Positions 1 to 9,348 of a DNA stretch of 64,000 nucleotides are shown here, in pieces. The translations under genes were made by a program, and so were the position numbers. The notes below the pieces were generated by a model. That model searched no databases and was not told where the DNA came from. It worked only from the letters and a program-made list of their open reading frames with translations. The stretch is from Thalassomonas actiniarum. GTDB lineage: Bacteria; Pseudomonadota; Gammaproteobacteria; Enterobacterales; Alteromonadaceae. The stretch covers positions 1,922,001 through 1,986,000 of the forward strand of contig NZ_CP059735.1 in assembly GCF_000948975.2 (NCBI RefSeq), given 5' to 3'. The stretch's first letter is position 1. Every line of letters starts with the position of its first letter.

Positions 1-407
1 GGCCGCCGGATATCAAAGGGGAAGCCAACGATGATTCCTGTGTGATTAAAATCAGCGACGGGGTCCATTCACTGTTATTGACCGGGGATATCTCGAAAAA
101 GGTTGAGTCGAAGCTGTTAAGCAAACTCAGCCATAGCCAGGTACTTATTGCTCCGCACCATGGTTCAAAAAGTTCTTCCAGCCAGGCATTTATAAATCGG
201 GTCTCGCCCCGATACGTGATTTTCAGCGCCGGTTATTTAAATCGCTGGCACATGCCCAGTGCAGAAGTGCTGGCACGTTACCAAAAAGCGCAACCTGAGA
301 TTTTTACCACCGCCGAAAGTGGCATGATACAGCTTGAATTTAGCCAGTCAGGCATCCATATCAAGCAATACCGGCAGGATTTATGGCCGTTCTGGTTTGC
401 CAATTGA
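1..407 (+). CDS. comEC: ComEC/Rec2 family DNA-uptake protein, C-terminal fragment
   Basis: This is the 3' end of comEC, the inner-membrane channel that carries single-stranded DNA into the cytoplasm during natural transformation. The frame is open to the left edge of the window, so the true start lies outside; the GTG at 42 is internal. Codons before it encode NDDSCVIKI, typical of the start of the C-terminal metallo-beta-lactamase-like domain. APHHGSKSSSS follows, matching the HHGS metal-site segment of that domain. The competence and membrane domains are not visible. It lies just upstream of msbA, the order known from many gammaproteobacteria (E. coli ycaI-msbA-lpxK). The family call is firm; whether the full gene is intact cannot be judged. 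Confidence 0.85.
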   Translation, partial: PPDIKGEANDDSCVIKISDGVHSLLLTGDISKKVESKLLSKLSHSQVLIAPHHGSKSSSSQAFINRVSPRYVIFSAGYLNRWHMPSAEVLARYQKAQPEIFTTAESGMIQLEFSQSGIHIKQYRQDLWPFWFAN

Positions 408-512
408 GTCTTATTTGCGCCAGAGCAGTTACTGGCGTAGTTAATTAGTTGGTTGAACTGCAAAATAACGCTAGAATAGCCCGAAATTAAACGGCACTGC
501 CAGATGCTAATT

Positions 513-549
513 CATTTACGCAGTCATTTTTTCAAATACATTTACGCAG
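513..549 (+). repeat. 11-bp direct repeat in the msbA upstream region
   Basis: CATTTACGCAG occurs at 513-523 and again at 539-549, 26 bp apart, each followed by a T-rich run. It lies in the 174-bp gap between comEC and msbA. It may be a regulator site or a chance duplication. Confidence 0.4.
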
Positions 550-581
550 CAATTTTTTACGAAGTAACCAAGAGAGACTGA

Positions 582-2324
582 ATGCAGCCTATTTCATCCC
601 CGAGCACCTGGCAGAATTTTAAGCGCTTATTATCTTTTGCAAAACCCTACAAACTGGGGTTTGTTGTCGCCGTCATCGGTATGCTGGGTTATGCGGCCAT
701 AGATGTTTATTTTTTATCCAAACTTGAGCCTTTGATTGACGAAGGCTTAACCGGAGAGAATCTTGATTTTATGAAATGGGCGCCGCTGTTTATCATTGCC
801 TGTTTCCTGATCCGCGGGCTGTGCCACTTTATCGGTAACTATTGCCTGGCCTGGGTCGGCAATAATGTCGTTGCCGATTTAAGGCAAAAGCTGTTTGAAC
901 ATATTATGGCGATGCCGGTGCCTTATCATGACAAGGAGTCCACCGGTACTTTGATTTCCAAACTGACCTTTGATACCGAGCAGGTACTGCAAACCACAAG
1001 TAAATCGATTCTGACCTTAGTGCAGCAGGGGGCTTTTGTACTCGGTCTTTTGGTGATGATGTTTTACAAGAGCTGGCAGCTGTCGGCAATTTTCTTTTTG
1101 ATCGTGCCTTTGGTGGCCGTGATCGTCACTACAGTTTCCCGGCGTTTTCGCAAGATCAGCAAGAATATCCAGGGAGCCATGGGGGAAGTGACCAGCGCCG
1201 CCGAGCAAACCTTTAACGGCCATAAGGTGGTGCTGACCTTTGGCGGCCAGGAGCGTGAAGCCAAGCGTTTTGGCCAGATCAACAAGCATAACCGCCAGCA
1301 GCGCATGAAAATGGTGGCAACCAAGGCTGTCAGCGTGCCGCTGATCCAGGTGATTGCCTCTTTTGCGCTGGCCTTTATTTTTTATGTGGTGACCCTGGAA
1401 AGCATGCAGGATATCCAGCCGGGCACTTTTGTTGCCGTCGTTACTTATATGACCATGCTGCTCAGGCCTTTGAAACTTTTGACCACGGTAAACAGTGACT
1501 TTCAAAAAGGTATGGCCGCCTGCACCAGTATTTTTGCCGTGTTGGATCAGGACAAGGAAAAGGATACCGGCGATAAACCCCTGGTAAGATCCGGCGGAAA
1601 AATCGATTTTAATCATGTGAATTTCAGCTACCAGGGGGCGGAAAAAGCCACGCTTAAAGATTTGTCTTTCAGCGTCAAGCCAGGAGAAACCCTGGCGTTG
1701 GTGGGGCGCTCCGGCAGCGGCAAGTCTACCGCCAGTTCGCTTTTATTGCGCTTTTATGATGCCATCGGCGGTGAAGTGTTGATAGACGGTGAGAACATCC
1801 AGCATTATAAACTTGCCGATTTACGTCATCAGTTTGCCTATGTGTCGCAGCAGGTGGTGCTCTTTAACGATACCCTGGCCAATAATATTGCTTATGGCCG
1901 TCCCGGAGCGAGCGAAGAAGAAATTATCGCTGCCGCCAAAAGCGCCCATGTGTATGAATTTGCCCAAAACATGCCGCAAGGGTTACACACCAATATCGGC
2001 GAAAACGGTGCTGAACTCTCCGGCGGTCAAAGACAGCGGGTAGCGATTGCCCGGGCATTACTCTGCGATGCGCCGTTTTTAATTTTAGATGAAGCCACCA
2101 GTGCTTTGGATACCGAGTCTGAACGCCATATTCAAGATGCCCTGCAGGTGCTGCAGCAAAACCGTACCTGTATCGTCATCGCCCACCGCTTATCTACCAT
2201 AGAAAATGCCGATAATATTATCGTGCTGGAGCAGGGGGAGATAGTTGAGCAGGGTGAGCATAAAACCCTGCTGGCACAAAAGGGGGCTTATGCCCAACTC
2301 CACAGTCTGCAGTTTGGCCAGTAA
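582..2324 (+). CDS. msbA: Lipid A export ATP-binding/permease MsbA
   Basis: MsbA is the homodimeric ABC exporter that flips core-lipid A from the inner to the outer leaflet of the inner membrane. The 580-residue length matches the family. An N-terminal six-helix transmembrane domain (about residues 20-310) is followed by a nucleotide-binding domain with Walker A GRSGSGKST (375-383), signature LSGGQRQR (from 479), Walker B FLILDEATSALD (about 499-510) and the H-loop histidine in IAHRLSTIE. The ATG at 582 follows an AGAGAG ribosome-binding-like stretch. lpxK starts 3 bp after the stop, so the two are co-transcribed, as in E. coli. Confidence 0.97.
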   Translation: MQPISSPSTWQNFKRLLSFAKPYKLGFVVAVIGMLGYAAIDVYFLSKLEPLIDEGLTGENLDFMKWAPLFIIACFLIRGLCHFIGNYCLAWVGNNVVADLRQKLFEHIMAMPVPYHDKESTGTLISKLTFDTEQVLQTTSKSILTLVQQGAFVLGLLVMMFYKSWQLSAIFFLIVPLVAVIVTTVSRRFRKISKNIQGAMGEVTSAAEQTFNGHKVVLTFGGQEREAKRFGQINKHNRQQRMKMVATKAVSVPLIQVIASFALAFIFYVVTLESMQDIQPGTFVAVVTYMTMLLRPLKLLTTVNSDFQKGMAACTSIFAVLDQDKEKDTGDKPLVRSGGKIDFNHVNFSYQGAEKATLKDLSFSVKPGETLALVGRSGSGKSTASSLLLRFYDAIGGEVLIDGENIQHYKLADLRHQFAYVSQQVVLFNDTLANNIAYGRPGASEEEIIAAAKSAHVYEFAQNMPQGLHTNIGENGAELSGGQRQRVAIARALLCDAPFLILDEATSALDTESERHIQDALQVLQQNRTCIVIAHRLSTIENADNIIVLEQGEIVEQGEHKTLLAQKGAYAQLHSLQFGQ

Positions 2325-2327
2325 GTT

Positions 2328-3371
2328 ATGCGCTTAATCGAAAAGGTGTGGTTTTTCCGCCACCCGGCCAAATATTTGCTGGTGCCGCTGTTATTGCCGC
2401 TGACCCTGGTTTTTGCTCTTGTCTCCGGCCTGCGTCGTTGGGTTTACCGCTTGGGAGTAAAAAAAACAGGTCATCTTGATAAACCGGTGATTGTTGTCGG
2501 CAATATCGGCATCGGCGGTAACGGTAAAACCCCGGTGGTAATTTTTCTGGTGAAACTTTGCCGCAGTCTGGGATTAAATCCCGGGGTGATCAGCCGCGGT
2601 TATGGCGGTCAGGCGGAAGCTTATCCCTATTTGTTAGACGAGCACTCTACCCCGGAAGTGGCCGGTGACGAGCCGGTCTTGATTTATCAAAGATGCCTGG
2701 CGCCTGTTGCTGTGGGGGCCGATCGTATCGCCAGCGGCCAACTGCTGTTAGCGCAGGGCTGTGATATTATTATTGCCGATGACGGCCTGCAGCATTACCG
2801 GCTGCCGCGTCAGTTAGAGTTGATTGTGGTGGACGGCAAACGCCGCTTCGGCAATGGTTTGCTCTTGCCTGCCGGTCCGTTAAGGGAAGGCAAATGGCGG
2901 CTGAAACAGGCGGATGGTATTATTTATAACGGTGTGACAGAAGATAACCTGGGACAGGAAAAAGCCCATGGCACGGCTGATAATATCAGCATGCTGCTGG
3001 CAGCAAGCTCTGTCTGTCATTTAAAAACCGGTGCGCAATTGCCGATAGCCGAATTTTTGCAAAAATACCCGCAGGTCAATGCCATGGCGGGCATAGGGGA
3101 TCCCGGACGCTTTTTTACCACGCTGACCACACTGGGTTTTAGTTTAAACCAGGCGCAGGGCTTTAATGATCACCATCATTTCAGCGCCGGGGAATTTGCC
3201 AGTTTTGCTGATCATTTACCGTTGTTGATGACGGAAAAAGATGCGGTAAAATGCCGGGCATTTGCCAAAGAAAATATGTGGTTTGTACCGGTCAGTGCCA
3301 TTATACCCGGGCAGCAGCAAGACATGTTAAAAGAAAAAATAAACAAGATAGCAAAAATAGCAGCCGGATAA
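2328..3371 (+). CDS. lpxK: Tetraacyldisaccharide 4'-kinase LpxK
   Basis: LpxK phosphorylates the 4' position of the tetraacyldisaccharide precursor to give lipid IVA, on the cytoplasmic face of the inner membrane. The protein has 347 residues, normal for the family. A hydrophobic N-terminal anchor (about residues 15-35) precedes the P-loop GNIGIGGNGKT (about 58-68). The family motif ADDGLQHYRLPR and the LLLPAGPLRE segment are both present. It directly follows msbA and precedes ycaR and kdsB, so lipid A phosphorylation, lipid A export and Kdo activation are encoded in one operon. Confidence 0.96.
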   Translation: MRLIEKVWFFRHPAKYLLVPLLLPLTLVFALVSGLRRWVYRLGVKKTGHLDKPVIVVGNIGIGGNGKTPVVIFLVKLCRSLGLNPGVISRGYGGQAEAYPYLLDEHSTPEVAGDEPVLIYQRCLAPVAVGADRIASGQLLLAQGCDIIIADDGLQHYRLPRQLELIVVDGKRRFGNGLLLPAGPLREGKWRLKQADGIIYNGVTEDNLGQEKAHGTADNISMLLAASSVCHLKTGAQLPIAEFLQKYPQVNAMAGIGDPGRFFTTLTTLGFSLNQAQGFNDHHHFSAGEFASFADHLPLLMTEKDAVKCRAFAKENMWFVPVSAIIPGQQQDMLKEKINKIAKIAAG

Positions 3372-3463
3372 CGGCGCAATAAATTGGCTCATGGCATCAA
3401 CTGAGCCAATTGATTAACCAGATACACCGAATTCATAGACTTAATAAAGAAAGAGATAATCCG

Positions 3464-3646
3464 ATGGCTTTTGATACTAAACTGATGGAAATACTGGCCT
3501 GCCCCGTGTGTAAGGGCAAACTTGATTATGATAAGGCGCAGCAGGAGCTGATCTGTAAATTTGATCGCCTGGCGTATCCGATAGAGCAGGATATTCCTGT
3601 GTTGCTGGAAAATGAAGCGCGCCGTATTTCAACAGAAGAGAGCTAA
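3464..3646 (+). CDS. ycaR: Trm112/YcaR-family small protein
   Basis: This 60-residue protein starts [20 protein letters not shown] and matches the Trm112-like (YcaR/UPF0434) family, small proteins of uncertain bacterial role conserved between lpxK and kdsB. Only the first CPVC pair of the zinc-ribbon fold is kept, as is common in bacterial members. The ATG at 3464 is preferred over an in-frame upstream start at 3410 because an AGAAAGAGA ribosome-binding site lies just before it and family members start at this point. The stop is 2 bp from the kdsB start. Confidence 0.9.
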   Translation: MAFDTKLMEILACPVCKGKLDYDKAQQELICKFDRLAYPIEQDIPVLLENEARRISTEES

Positions 3647-3648
3647 TT

Positions 3649-4419
3649 ATGTCATTTGTTGTGGTGATCCCCGCCAGATACCAGTCTTCCCGTTTACCGG
3701 GCAAAGTACTGGCGGATATTGAAGGCAAACCCATGATCCAGTGGGTGGTGGAAAAAGCTCAGCTGAGCGGCGCCAGCCAGGTCATAGTGGCGACAGACAA
3801 TGATGATGTTGCTGCGGCGGTAACGGCTTTTGGCGGCGAAGTATGCCGTACCCGGGCAGATCACCAGTCGGGTACCGAGCGTTTGGCCGAGGTCATGGAG
3901 AAGTATCAATTTCCGGATGATCAGGTGATAGTGAATGTTCAGGGAGATGAGCCTTTTATCCCCGCGGAAAATATTGCCCAGGTGGCGAAAAATCTGGCAA
4001 GCCAGGACAAAGCCCGGATGGCGACATTGGCAGTAAACATCAGGGAGGCTGAAGAAGCCTTTAACCCTAATGCGGTAAAAGTGGTATGCGACAATCTGGG
4101 TTATGCCCTGTATTTCAGCCGCTCGACGATCCCCTATGACAGGGAAAGGTTTTTAAACCAGGATGATGTTAAACAAATCGGTGATTTTTACCTGCGCCAT
4201 ATCGGTATTTATGCCTACCGGGCAGGTTTTATCAAAGATTATGTTTCCTGGCCGGCAAGTGCCCTGGAGCAAATTGAGTCGCTGGAGCAGTTGCGGGTAT
4301 TATGGCAGGGGGAGAAGATCCATGTTGCCGTGGCGGCTTCAAACCTGCCGGTTGAAGGTGTCGATACCCCGGAAGATCTGCTTAAAGCCCAGCAATATGC
4401 CAGGTCATTGAACGGTTAA
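3649..4419 (+). CDS. kdsB: 3-deoxy-manno-octulosonate cytidylyltransferase KdsB
   Basis: KdsB activates Kdo with CTP to form CMP-Kdo, the donor for attaching Kdo to lipid IVA in the cytoplasm. The 256-residue protein begins with the nucleotide-binding segment [13 protein letters not shown] and contains [10 protein letters not shown], both diagnostic for the family. [15 protein letters not shown]-like residues (here [13 protein letters not shown]) also fit. It closes the msbA-lpxK-ycaR-kdsB operon and is followed by a hairpin at 4434-4461. Confidence 0.96.
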   Translation: MSFVVVIPARYQSSRLPGKVLADIEGKPMIQWVVEKAQLSGASQVIVATDNDDVAAAVTAFGGEVCRTRADHQSGTERLAEVMEKYQFPDDQVIVNVQGDEPFIPAENIAQVAKNLASQDKARMATLAVNIREAEEAFNPNAVKVVCDNLGYALYFSRSTIPYDRERFLNQDDVKQIGDFYLRHIGIYAYRAGFIKDYVSWPASALEQIESLEQLRVLWQGEKIHVAVAASNLPVEGVDTPEDLLKAQQYARSLNG

Positions 4420-4433
4420 CCCGCTTTAATATG

Positions 4434-4461
4434 CTTGCTGTGTTACTTAAAGCACGGCAAG
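4434..4461 (+). terminator. Possible terminator hairpin after kdsB
   Basis: CTTGCTGTG pairs with CACGGCAAG (nine pairs, one G-T) across a 10-nt loop, just after the kdsB stop. The T-rich tail is interrupted, so this may be a weak intrinsic terminator. Confidence 0.4.
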
Positions 4462-4578
4462 TATCATCCTCTTTCCTTTGAATCTTTTTTCATTATAAAT
4501 TCAGCTGTTTAGCCTAAAGTTTTCCACCGTTTAGCCGATATTAGCTTTGACCTTGTAATTTTAGAAAGGATTCAAACC

Positions 4579-5115
4579 ATGTTAACGACCCAGCTGGGTG
4601 CATCTTTAACTATCGCCCCCAAAATCAGCGGCCAAGAACCACCGCCAGTGGCACATTTAACTGAAGAGGAAAAAAGTGCTTCAGGCAGGGCGGATACATC
4701 AGCGAATAAACCGGGCAGACCGGCAAGTACACCGGTAACTTTAAAGACGGATACGGTAACCCTCTCCGACGAGGGGAAGGCTGCTCAGGCCAATGCCGCA
4801 AATAAAGAGCAAACCAAGGAAAGTGAAGAGCTCAGCAATGAAGCTTTACATAAATTGAGCTCGGGTGAAGCGCATAATGAAGAAATCAGCGAACAAGATG
4901 AGGTCGATACCTCGGTGATCGATGCGCTTATTGCCAAGCTAGAAGAAAGAATTCTTGAAGTGGAACAACAAATCAAAGAATTAACCGGCCGTGGTGATGA
5001 AGCTTCGGTGGAACAGTTAAAAACCTTGTCAGAGCAGTTAGTAATGTTAAACGGCCAGTTACTTGCTTTGTATAAGGAAAAAGAAGAAATGAGCAAAGGC
5101 GGAGCCAATGCTTAA
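4579..5115 (+). CDS. Uncharacterised protein with C-terminal coiled coil (FlxA-like possibility)
   Basis: This 178-residue protein is not firmly recognised. The first 110 residues are rich in Glu, Lys, Ala, Ser and Thr and probably disordered. Residues of about 115-170 form a heptad-like helix (IAKLEERILEVEQQIKEL, then further leucine-spaced turns), so a coiled coil is likely. There is no signal peptide, membrane segment or cysteine. The arrangement resembles FlxA-like proteins, but this is only a resemblance. The ATG at 4579 has a good AGAAAGGA ribosome-binding site. It stands alone between the kdsB operon and the DUF2007 gene. Confidence 0.7.
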   Translation: MLTTQLGASLTIAPKISGQEPPPVAHLTEEEKSASGRADTSANKPGRPASTPVTLKTDTVTLSDEGKAAQANAANKEQTKESEELSNEALHKLSSGEAHNEEISEQDEVDTSVIDALIAKLEERILEVEQQIKELTGRGDEASVEQLKTLSEQLVMLNGQLLALYKEKEEMSKGGANA

Positions 5116-5117
5116 AT

Positions 5118-5202
5118 AACCTGGTTAACTTGCGCTGATAACAGCACTCTATATGGCTGAGGGTTATTTATGTCTGTGAAAGTATTAACGGTTAACCAGG
5201 TT
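5118..5202. repeat. 12-bp perfect inverted repeat
   Basis: AACCTGGTTAAC (5118-5129) is repeated in inverted form as GTTAACCAGGTT (5191-5202), with 61 bp between the arms. It lies between the coiled-coil gene and the DUF2007 gene. There is no T-run after the right arm, so a plain intrinsic terminator is unlikely. It could be an RNA hairpin, paired regulator sites or a mobile-element remnant. Confidence 0.5.
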
Positions 5203-5298
5203 CTAATAAGTTATTGCCCTTGCAGCCGATAGTTTCAATGGTGAATCAATCTGGCTGCGTGCGGTCAAATACAGGAATAGCCTTACGAGTGAGCGTAT

Positions 5299-5604
5299 AT
5301 GAAGCTGGTATATACAAATGAAAATCTTTTTCTGGTAGCAAATGCCAGGAATATCCTGGAAGCCCATCGTATAGAGGTCATGGTAAAAAATGAGTTTGCC
5401 CAGGGAGCCATAGGGGAGATATCGGCATTTGATGCCTGGCCACAGCTGTGGCTGGTGAATGATACAGACTATGAAAAAGCAGCCGCCATTATCGAAAGTG
5501 CTTCAAGCGATAAAGGAGGCGGCGAATGGATTTGCAACCATTGCTGTGAACGTAATGACGCTTCGTTTGAAGTGTGCTGGAACTGTCAAAGTGAATGTTG
5601 TTGA
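5299..5604 (+). CDS. DUF2007 protein with C-terminal zinc ribbon
   Basis: This 101-residue protein starts with the DUF2007 pattern (MKLVYTNENLFLVANARNIL, then EAHRIEVMVKNE), a small alpha/beta fold of unknown role sometimes named putative signal-transducing protein. The C-terminus adds a four-cysteine knuckle, CNHC then CWNC, ending ECC, which should bind zinc and resembles a RanBP2-type finger. No signal peptide or membrane helix is present, so it is cytosolic. It appears to be a single-gene unit. Confidence 0.82.
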   Translation: MKLVYTNENLFLVANARNILEAHRIEVMVKNEFAQGAIGEISAFDAWPQLWLVNDTDYEKAAAIIESASSDKGGGEWICNHCCERNDASFEVCWNCQSECC

Positions 5605-5803
5605 CTGCGTTCAAATTTGCTGAAATTTTCATGTTTTTCTTCTTTTAAAACATACTGCTAACGCAAGTGTACTCGTCCGTATCCCTTGTTTTATGTACAT
5701 CTTGGCGGCTATTGAGTAAAATGCCCGCGATTAATTTGATGTGTTCTCTTTAGATAAACCATTTTATATATCACCCGCCATTTCTACAAAATAAGCTCAG
5801 GTA

Positions 5804-6376
5804 ATGATGAATACAATAAAACTTGTACTCTTATGTACATTATGTCTTTTTATGGCCGCTTGTTCGACAAAAGTGACCAGCATACGCCAGGCTGATCACA
5901 GCTTGCAGCTACAGCAACAGGAAGGTTATTTACTGCTGGCTGTTGATACCGATGTCAATATTAATGAAATCCTGCTCACCGGGGAAAAGCGCATCAGCTT
6001 AACGGCAAAGGATTTAAGGCAAGGGAAAAACTTTATCTTAGTGAAGCTTCCCGCCGGAGATTACAAAATTGCCATGGTTGTTTTGCTTAGCGGCTCAGGC
6101 GATGATATTAAATTTCTTTTGGATAATGAGTTCGAAGGCTTATGGGACTTTACCATCGAAGCCAAGCAAATCAGCTATGCCGGACACCTGACTATGTCAG
6201 GCACTAAAAAGTATTATACTTCGGCTTCCACCCGTGTCGCTTTAATCAATAAATCCTCGTTTGCCCTGGAATATTTGCAGGAAAACTTCCCTGAACTCCT
6301 GGTTAATCATAGTGTCCGTTATTTTGGCCCGGGCGAAGATGACTTTTTTAATTTTGTTTCACAGGGGCGTAATTAA
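5804..6376 (+). CDS. Putative lipoprotein, unknown function
   Basis: The 190-residue product has a typical lipoprotein signal peptide ending in the lipobox FMAAC, with the modified cysteine near residue 20. The mature part has no recognised domain; alternating hydrophobic stretches suggest a beta-rich periplasmic fold. Its TAA stop overlaps the ATG of the following S9 peptidase by one base, so the two are translationally coupled and probably act together. A role as a partner or anchor of that peptidase is inference only. Confidence 0.8.
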   Translation: MMNTIKLVLLCTLCLFMAACSTKVTSIRQADHSLQLQQQEGYLLLAVDTDVNINEILLTGEKRISLTAKDLRQGKNFILVKLPAGDYKIAMVVLLSGSGDDIKFLLDNEFEGLWDFTIEAKQISYAGHLTMSGTKKYYTSASTRVALINKSSFALEYLQENFPELLVNHSVRYFGPGEDDFFNFVSQGRN

Positions 6377-9255
6377 TGATGAAAAAGCACCTTAGCCTGT
6401 TATTCTTTTTGCTTTGTACTTGTTTTAGCGCCCTAGCGGTAACGCCTATTCCTGCAGAGCTACTTTTTAAGAGTCCGGAAACCCTGTCAATGAAACTTAG
6501 CCCCGATGGCGAGCATATCGCGGCTTTGGACTTTTATGATGATAACTACCACATCAACCTTACAGATGCTGAAAAAGAACAAAGCTATACCCTGTTAGTG
6601 CTGGATAAAACCACTAATACCCGGTCCGCTCATTATCAATGGTTAGACAATGACACCCTGTTTGTCTCTTATGAATCGCAGGAGAAAAGGCTTCGGGGCT
6701 TCCTGCATATAGACTATCAGGGGGATAAGCCCGAAACTAAATTTATTAAAATCAAGGCGAACGGATTTATCGTGAATGCTTTAGCCGATGATCCCAAGTA
6801 TGTATTGTTTTTAAGGATAACCGGCAGCCGTCTGCCCAGATATACCTTATACAAGGCAACTCCAACCCAGTTGGAGGAAGATAACTTTACCAATGCCGTT
6901 AAAGTGAGAAATACCTTAAAAAAAGCAAAAAATTACGCGTATGATGCTGTCAATAAACAGTTGTTGGCGATTACCCTGGATGACGAAGCTGTTACTTTTT
7001 GGTACCAGAAACCGGGCAGTAAAGACTGGACCGCTTTTTTAGATATTGAACAAAATGAGTTTAGCTTTACTCCGGTGGGTTTTCTTGCCGAGGACAAATT
7101 AGCGGTATTAACCAATAAAGATACCGATGTTACCGCTTTGGTTGAATTTGATATCCATACCAGGACATTCGGGCAGGTTTTATATCAACATCCCAAGTAT
7201 GATTTAACCGGTGCACAACTTAACCCTATGGGGCAAGGGATAAGAAGTGTCAGTTATGTCGAACATGGCAAGCCGGTGACAGAATACTTCTCATCGAAAG
7301 ATCAACAGCTGGCCAAGCGCCTGGGTTATAGTTTTACCGGTAAACAAATTTCGGTGATCTCGGCGTCAATAGATAAAAGCCGTAAGCTGTTGAAAGTTTC
7401 CGCCAGCGATGATTCGGGAAGTTATTACCTGTTTAATGAAAAGACCCAGACGGCACAGCTGCTTAAGGCCAGTTATCCTGAGCTGGAGCCATATACTATG
7501 TCGTCTTCGATATCCTTTAGTGTCACCACGCAGGATAATGCTGAAATTGAAGCTATCCTGACCCGTCCTGTTGAAAACGGCAATAATGTATTGTTAGTTT
7601 ACCCGCACGGCGGCCCGGTGGGCGTCAGGGATTTCGCAACCTATAATCCTGAAACTCAGTATCTTGTCAGCCGTGGCTATTCGGTATTGAACGTAAACTT
7701 TCGTGGCTCGTCCGGTTTTGGTAAGCAATTCAAAGCAAGTGGTGTAGCACAGTTTGGTCAGTGGATTGAAAAAGATATTACCGCGGCTGTGGAGCATGTC
7801 AGGGAAAATTACCCTTATGAGCAGGCATGTACCATAGGTAGCAGTTATGGCGGGTACTCGGCCATGATGTTAGCTATCAACAAGCCGGAGTATTATCAGT
7901 GTGTTATTTCCATGTACGGTATTTATGATTTACCCCTGCTTTTTAATGCCAGTAATTTTAAAACGCAGGAAGAGCATATAAAGTCTGTTGAGGCGGCGGT
8001 GGGGGAAAATAGTGAGTCATTAAAATCTGTCTCACCATTTTATCTGGCGGAAAAGCTTTCAGCGCCTGTACTCCTGATTGCCGGTGAGCACGATCATATT
8101 GCAGACTTTGAACATGCAAACCGTATGAAATACCGGTTAAAGCAGCTCTCTAAAGATTTTGAACATATCTTTTATAAAAATGTCGGTCACGGCTATCATC
8201 GCAGCTGGCTTGGGGACCGACACCAGGCTGCCTATATAGATAACTTTATCCGCCAGCAGCTGAAGTTACCTTATCCTAAAAGCGAGCAGTCGGACAAACT
8301 CTTAGCTGACGAATATCAGTTGATAGCGGACTTTTTTACCGGCAAAAACTTTATTGGTCGTAAATCAGAAGAAGCTTATTCGTATTATCTGCGCTCGGCA
8401 GAACTTGGCAATGCAAAGGCCATGTTCAAAGTTGCTGAAAGTTATCAGTTTGCTTATACGGTCGACAAAGATATGGATAAAGCCATTGACTGGTATAAAA
8501 AGTCGGCAGCAGCCGGTTATGCTCCCGCGGCATTTCATTTAGGCGACTTGTATTGGCAAAATAAGGCTGTTAAAAGGGATGCGAACTATTCCTATAACAT
8601 GTATGTTCGGGCTAAAGAGTTGGAACATGACCGCGCCGGACTTGCCATTGCCAGAGCGTTTTGTCTGGGGCATGGCGTCGAAAAAAATCTAGACCTGTGT
8701 ACAGAAAAGTTAGTGCAATGGCGGGCCGAAAAAAAACAGAAATGGCAATATTCAGACGACGCACAGCAGCACTGGCTTAATACCTTAAATGATATTCTTT
8801 GGCATAACACTTTTATCGGGGATGAAAAGCAGCAGTTTAATCAATTCTTCAAAAAAATACTTAGGGTAGACGTGACGGATATCCTGGTAGACGATGAAGA
8901 GTTTGGTTTATTTTCAGAGCGAAAAAAATATAGCCACAGGCGTCATCATGAGGAAGAAACCTTATTAATACCGCTGGAAAAGGATGCTATTTTTGGCGTT
9001 GAACTTCGTTTTGATGATAACGACTATTCAGGAGGAAAAAAATATCCATTAGGACTTATTAAAGTTAAATGGACGCTTCCTGAAGCAGTAGAAGATACAA
9101 TAGAACCTTACTTTATGGCATTTTCGATGGATGAAACCCAGACATATTACCTTCATCTGGATAGTGATAGCTGGTTAGTCAAAGGGCAGTGGCAGCTTGA
9201 AGTATTCACCCTGGATGATAAGAAAATCTATAGTAAAACCTTTACTACCTTGTAA
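6376..9255 (+). CDS. Secreted S9 prolyl-oligopeptidase-family peptidase with Sel1 repeats
   Basis: A signal peptide (about residues 1-21) is followed by a beta-propeller-like region (about 30-370) and an alpha/beta-hydrolase peptidase domain. The nucleophile is S490 in GSSYGG, with Asp in LIAGEHDHIADF and His in NVGHGYHRS. Unusually, the enzyme continues after the hydrolase domain with two to three Sel1-like repeats (about 655-760, for example AYSYYLRSAELGNAKAMFKV and AIDWYKKSAAAGYAPAAFHL) and an unassigned 190-residue tail. At 959 residues it is well above the usual 650-750. It is coupled to the upstream lipoprotein and followed by a terminator. Confidence 0.88.
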   Translation: MMKKHLSLLFFLLCTCFSALAVTPIPAELLFKSPETLSMKLSPDGEHIAALDFYDDNYHINLTDAEKEQSYTLLVLDKTTNTRSAHYQWLDNDTLFVSYESQEKRLRGFLHIDYQGDKPETKFIKIKANGFIVNALADDPKYVLFLRITGSRLPRYTLYKATPTQLEEDNFTNAVKVRNTLKKAKNYAYDAVNKQLLAITLDDEAVTFWYQKPGSKDWTAFLDIEQNEFSFTPVGFLAEDKLAVLTNKDTDVTALVEFDIHTRTFGQVLYQHPKYDLTGAQLNPMGQGIRSVSYVEHGKPVTEYFSSKDQQLAKRLGYSFTGKQISVISASIDKSRKLLKVSASDDSGSYYLFNEKTQTAQLLKASYPELEPYTMSSSISFSVTTQDNAEIEAILTRPVENGNNVLLVYPHGGPVGVRDFATYNPETQYLVSRGYSVLNVNFRGSSGFGKQFKASGVAQFGQWIEKDITAAVEHVRENYPYEQACTIGSSYGGYSAMMLAINKPEYYQCVISMYGIYDLPLLFNASNFKTQEEHIKSVEAAVGENSESLKSVSPFYLAEKLSAPVLLIAGEHDHIADFEHANRMKYRLKQLSKDFEHIFYKNVGHGYHRSWLGDRHQAAYIDNFIRQQLKLPYPKSEQSDKLLADEYQLIADFFTGKNFIGRKSEEAYSYYLRSAELGNAKAMFKVAESYQFAYTVDKDMDKAIDWYKKSAAAGYAPAAFHLGDLYWQNKAVKRDANYSYNMYVRAKELEHDRAGLAIARAFCLGHGVEKNLDLCTEKLVQWRAEKKQKWQYSDDAQQHWLNTLNDILWHNTFIGDEKQQFNQFFKKILRVDVTDILVDDEEFGLFSERKKYSHRRHHEEETLLIPLEKDAIFGVELRFDDNDYSGGKKYPLGLIKVKWTLPEAVEDTIEPYFMAFSMDETQTYYLHLDSDSWLVKGQWQLEVFTLDDKKIYSKTFTTL

Positions 9256-9277
9256 TAGGCTCAACCGATAAAAATTG

Positions 9278-9319
9278 AAAGGTTAACGTTTATATTTTTT
9301 AGGGGCGTTAACCTTTTTT
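9278..9319 (+). terminator. Intrinsic terminator after the S9 peptidase
   Basis: AAAGGTTAACG and CGTTAACCTTT form an 11-bp stem around a 17-nt loop, and the stem runs into six T residues. Confidence 0.75.
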
Positions 9320-9348
9320 CATTTGCATATGATAAAGAAACAAAAAAG

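Noticed and set aside
1017-1616. 199-codon minus-strand frame opposite msbA
   Set aside because: Shadow of msbA codon usage; no family match and no ribosome-binding site.
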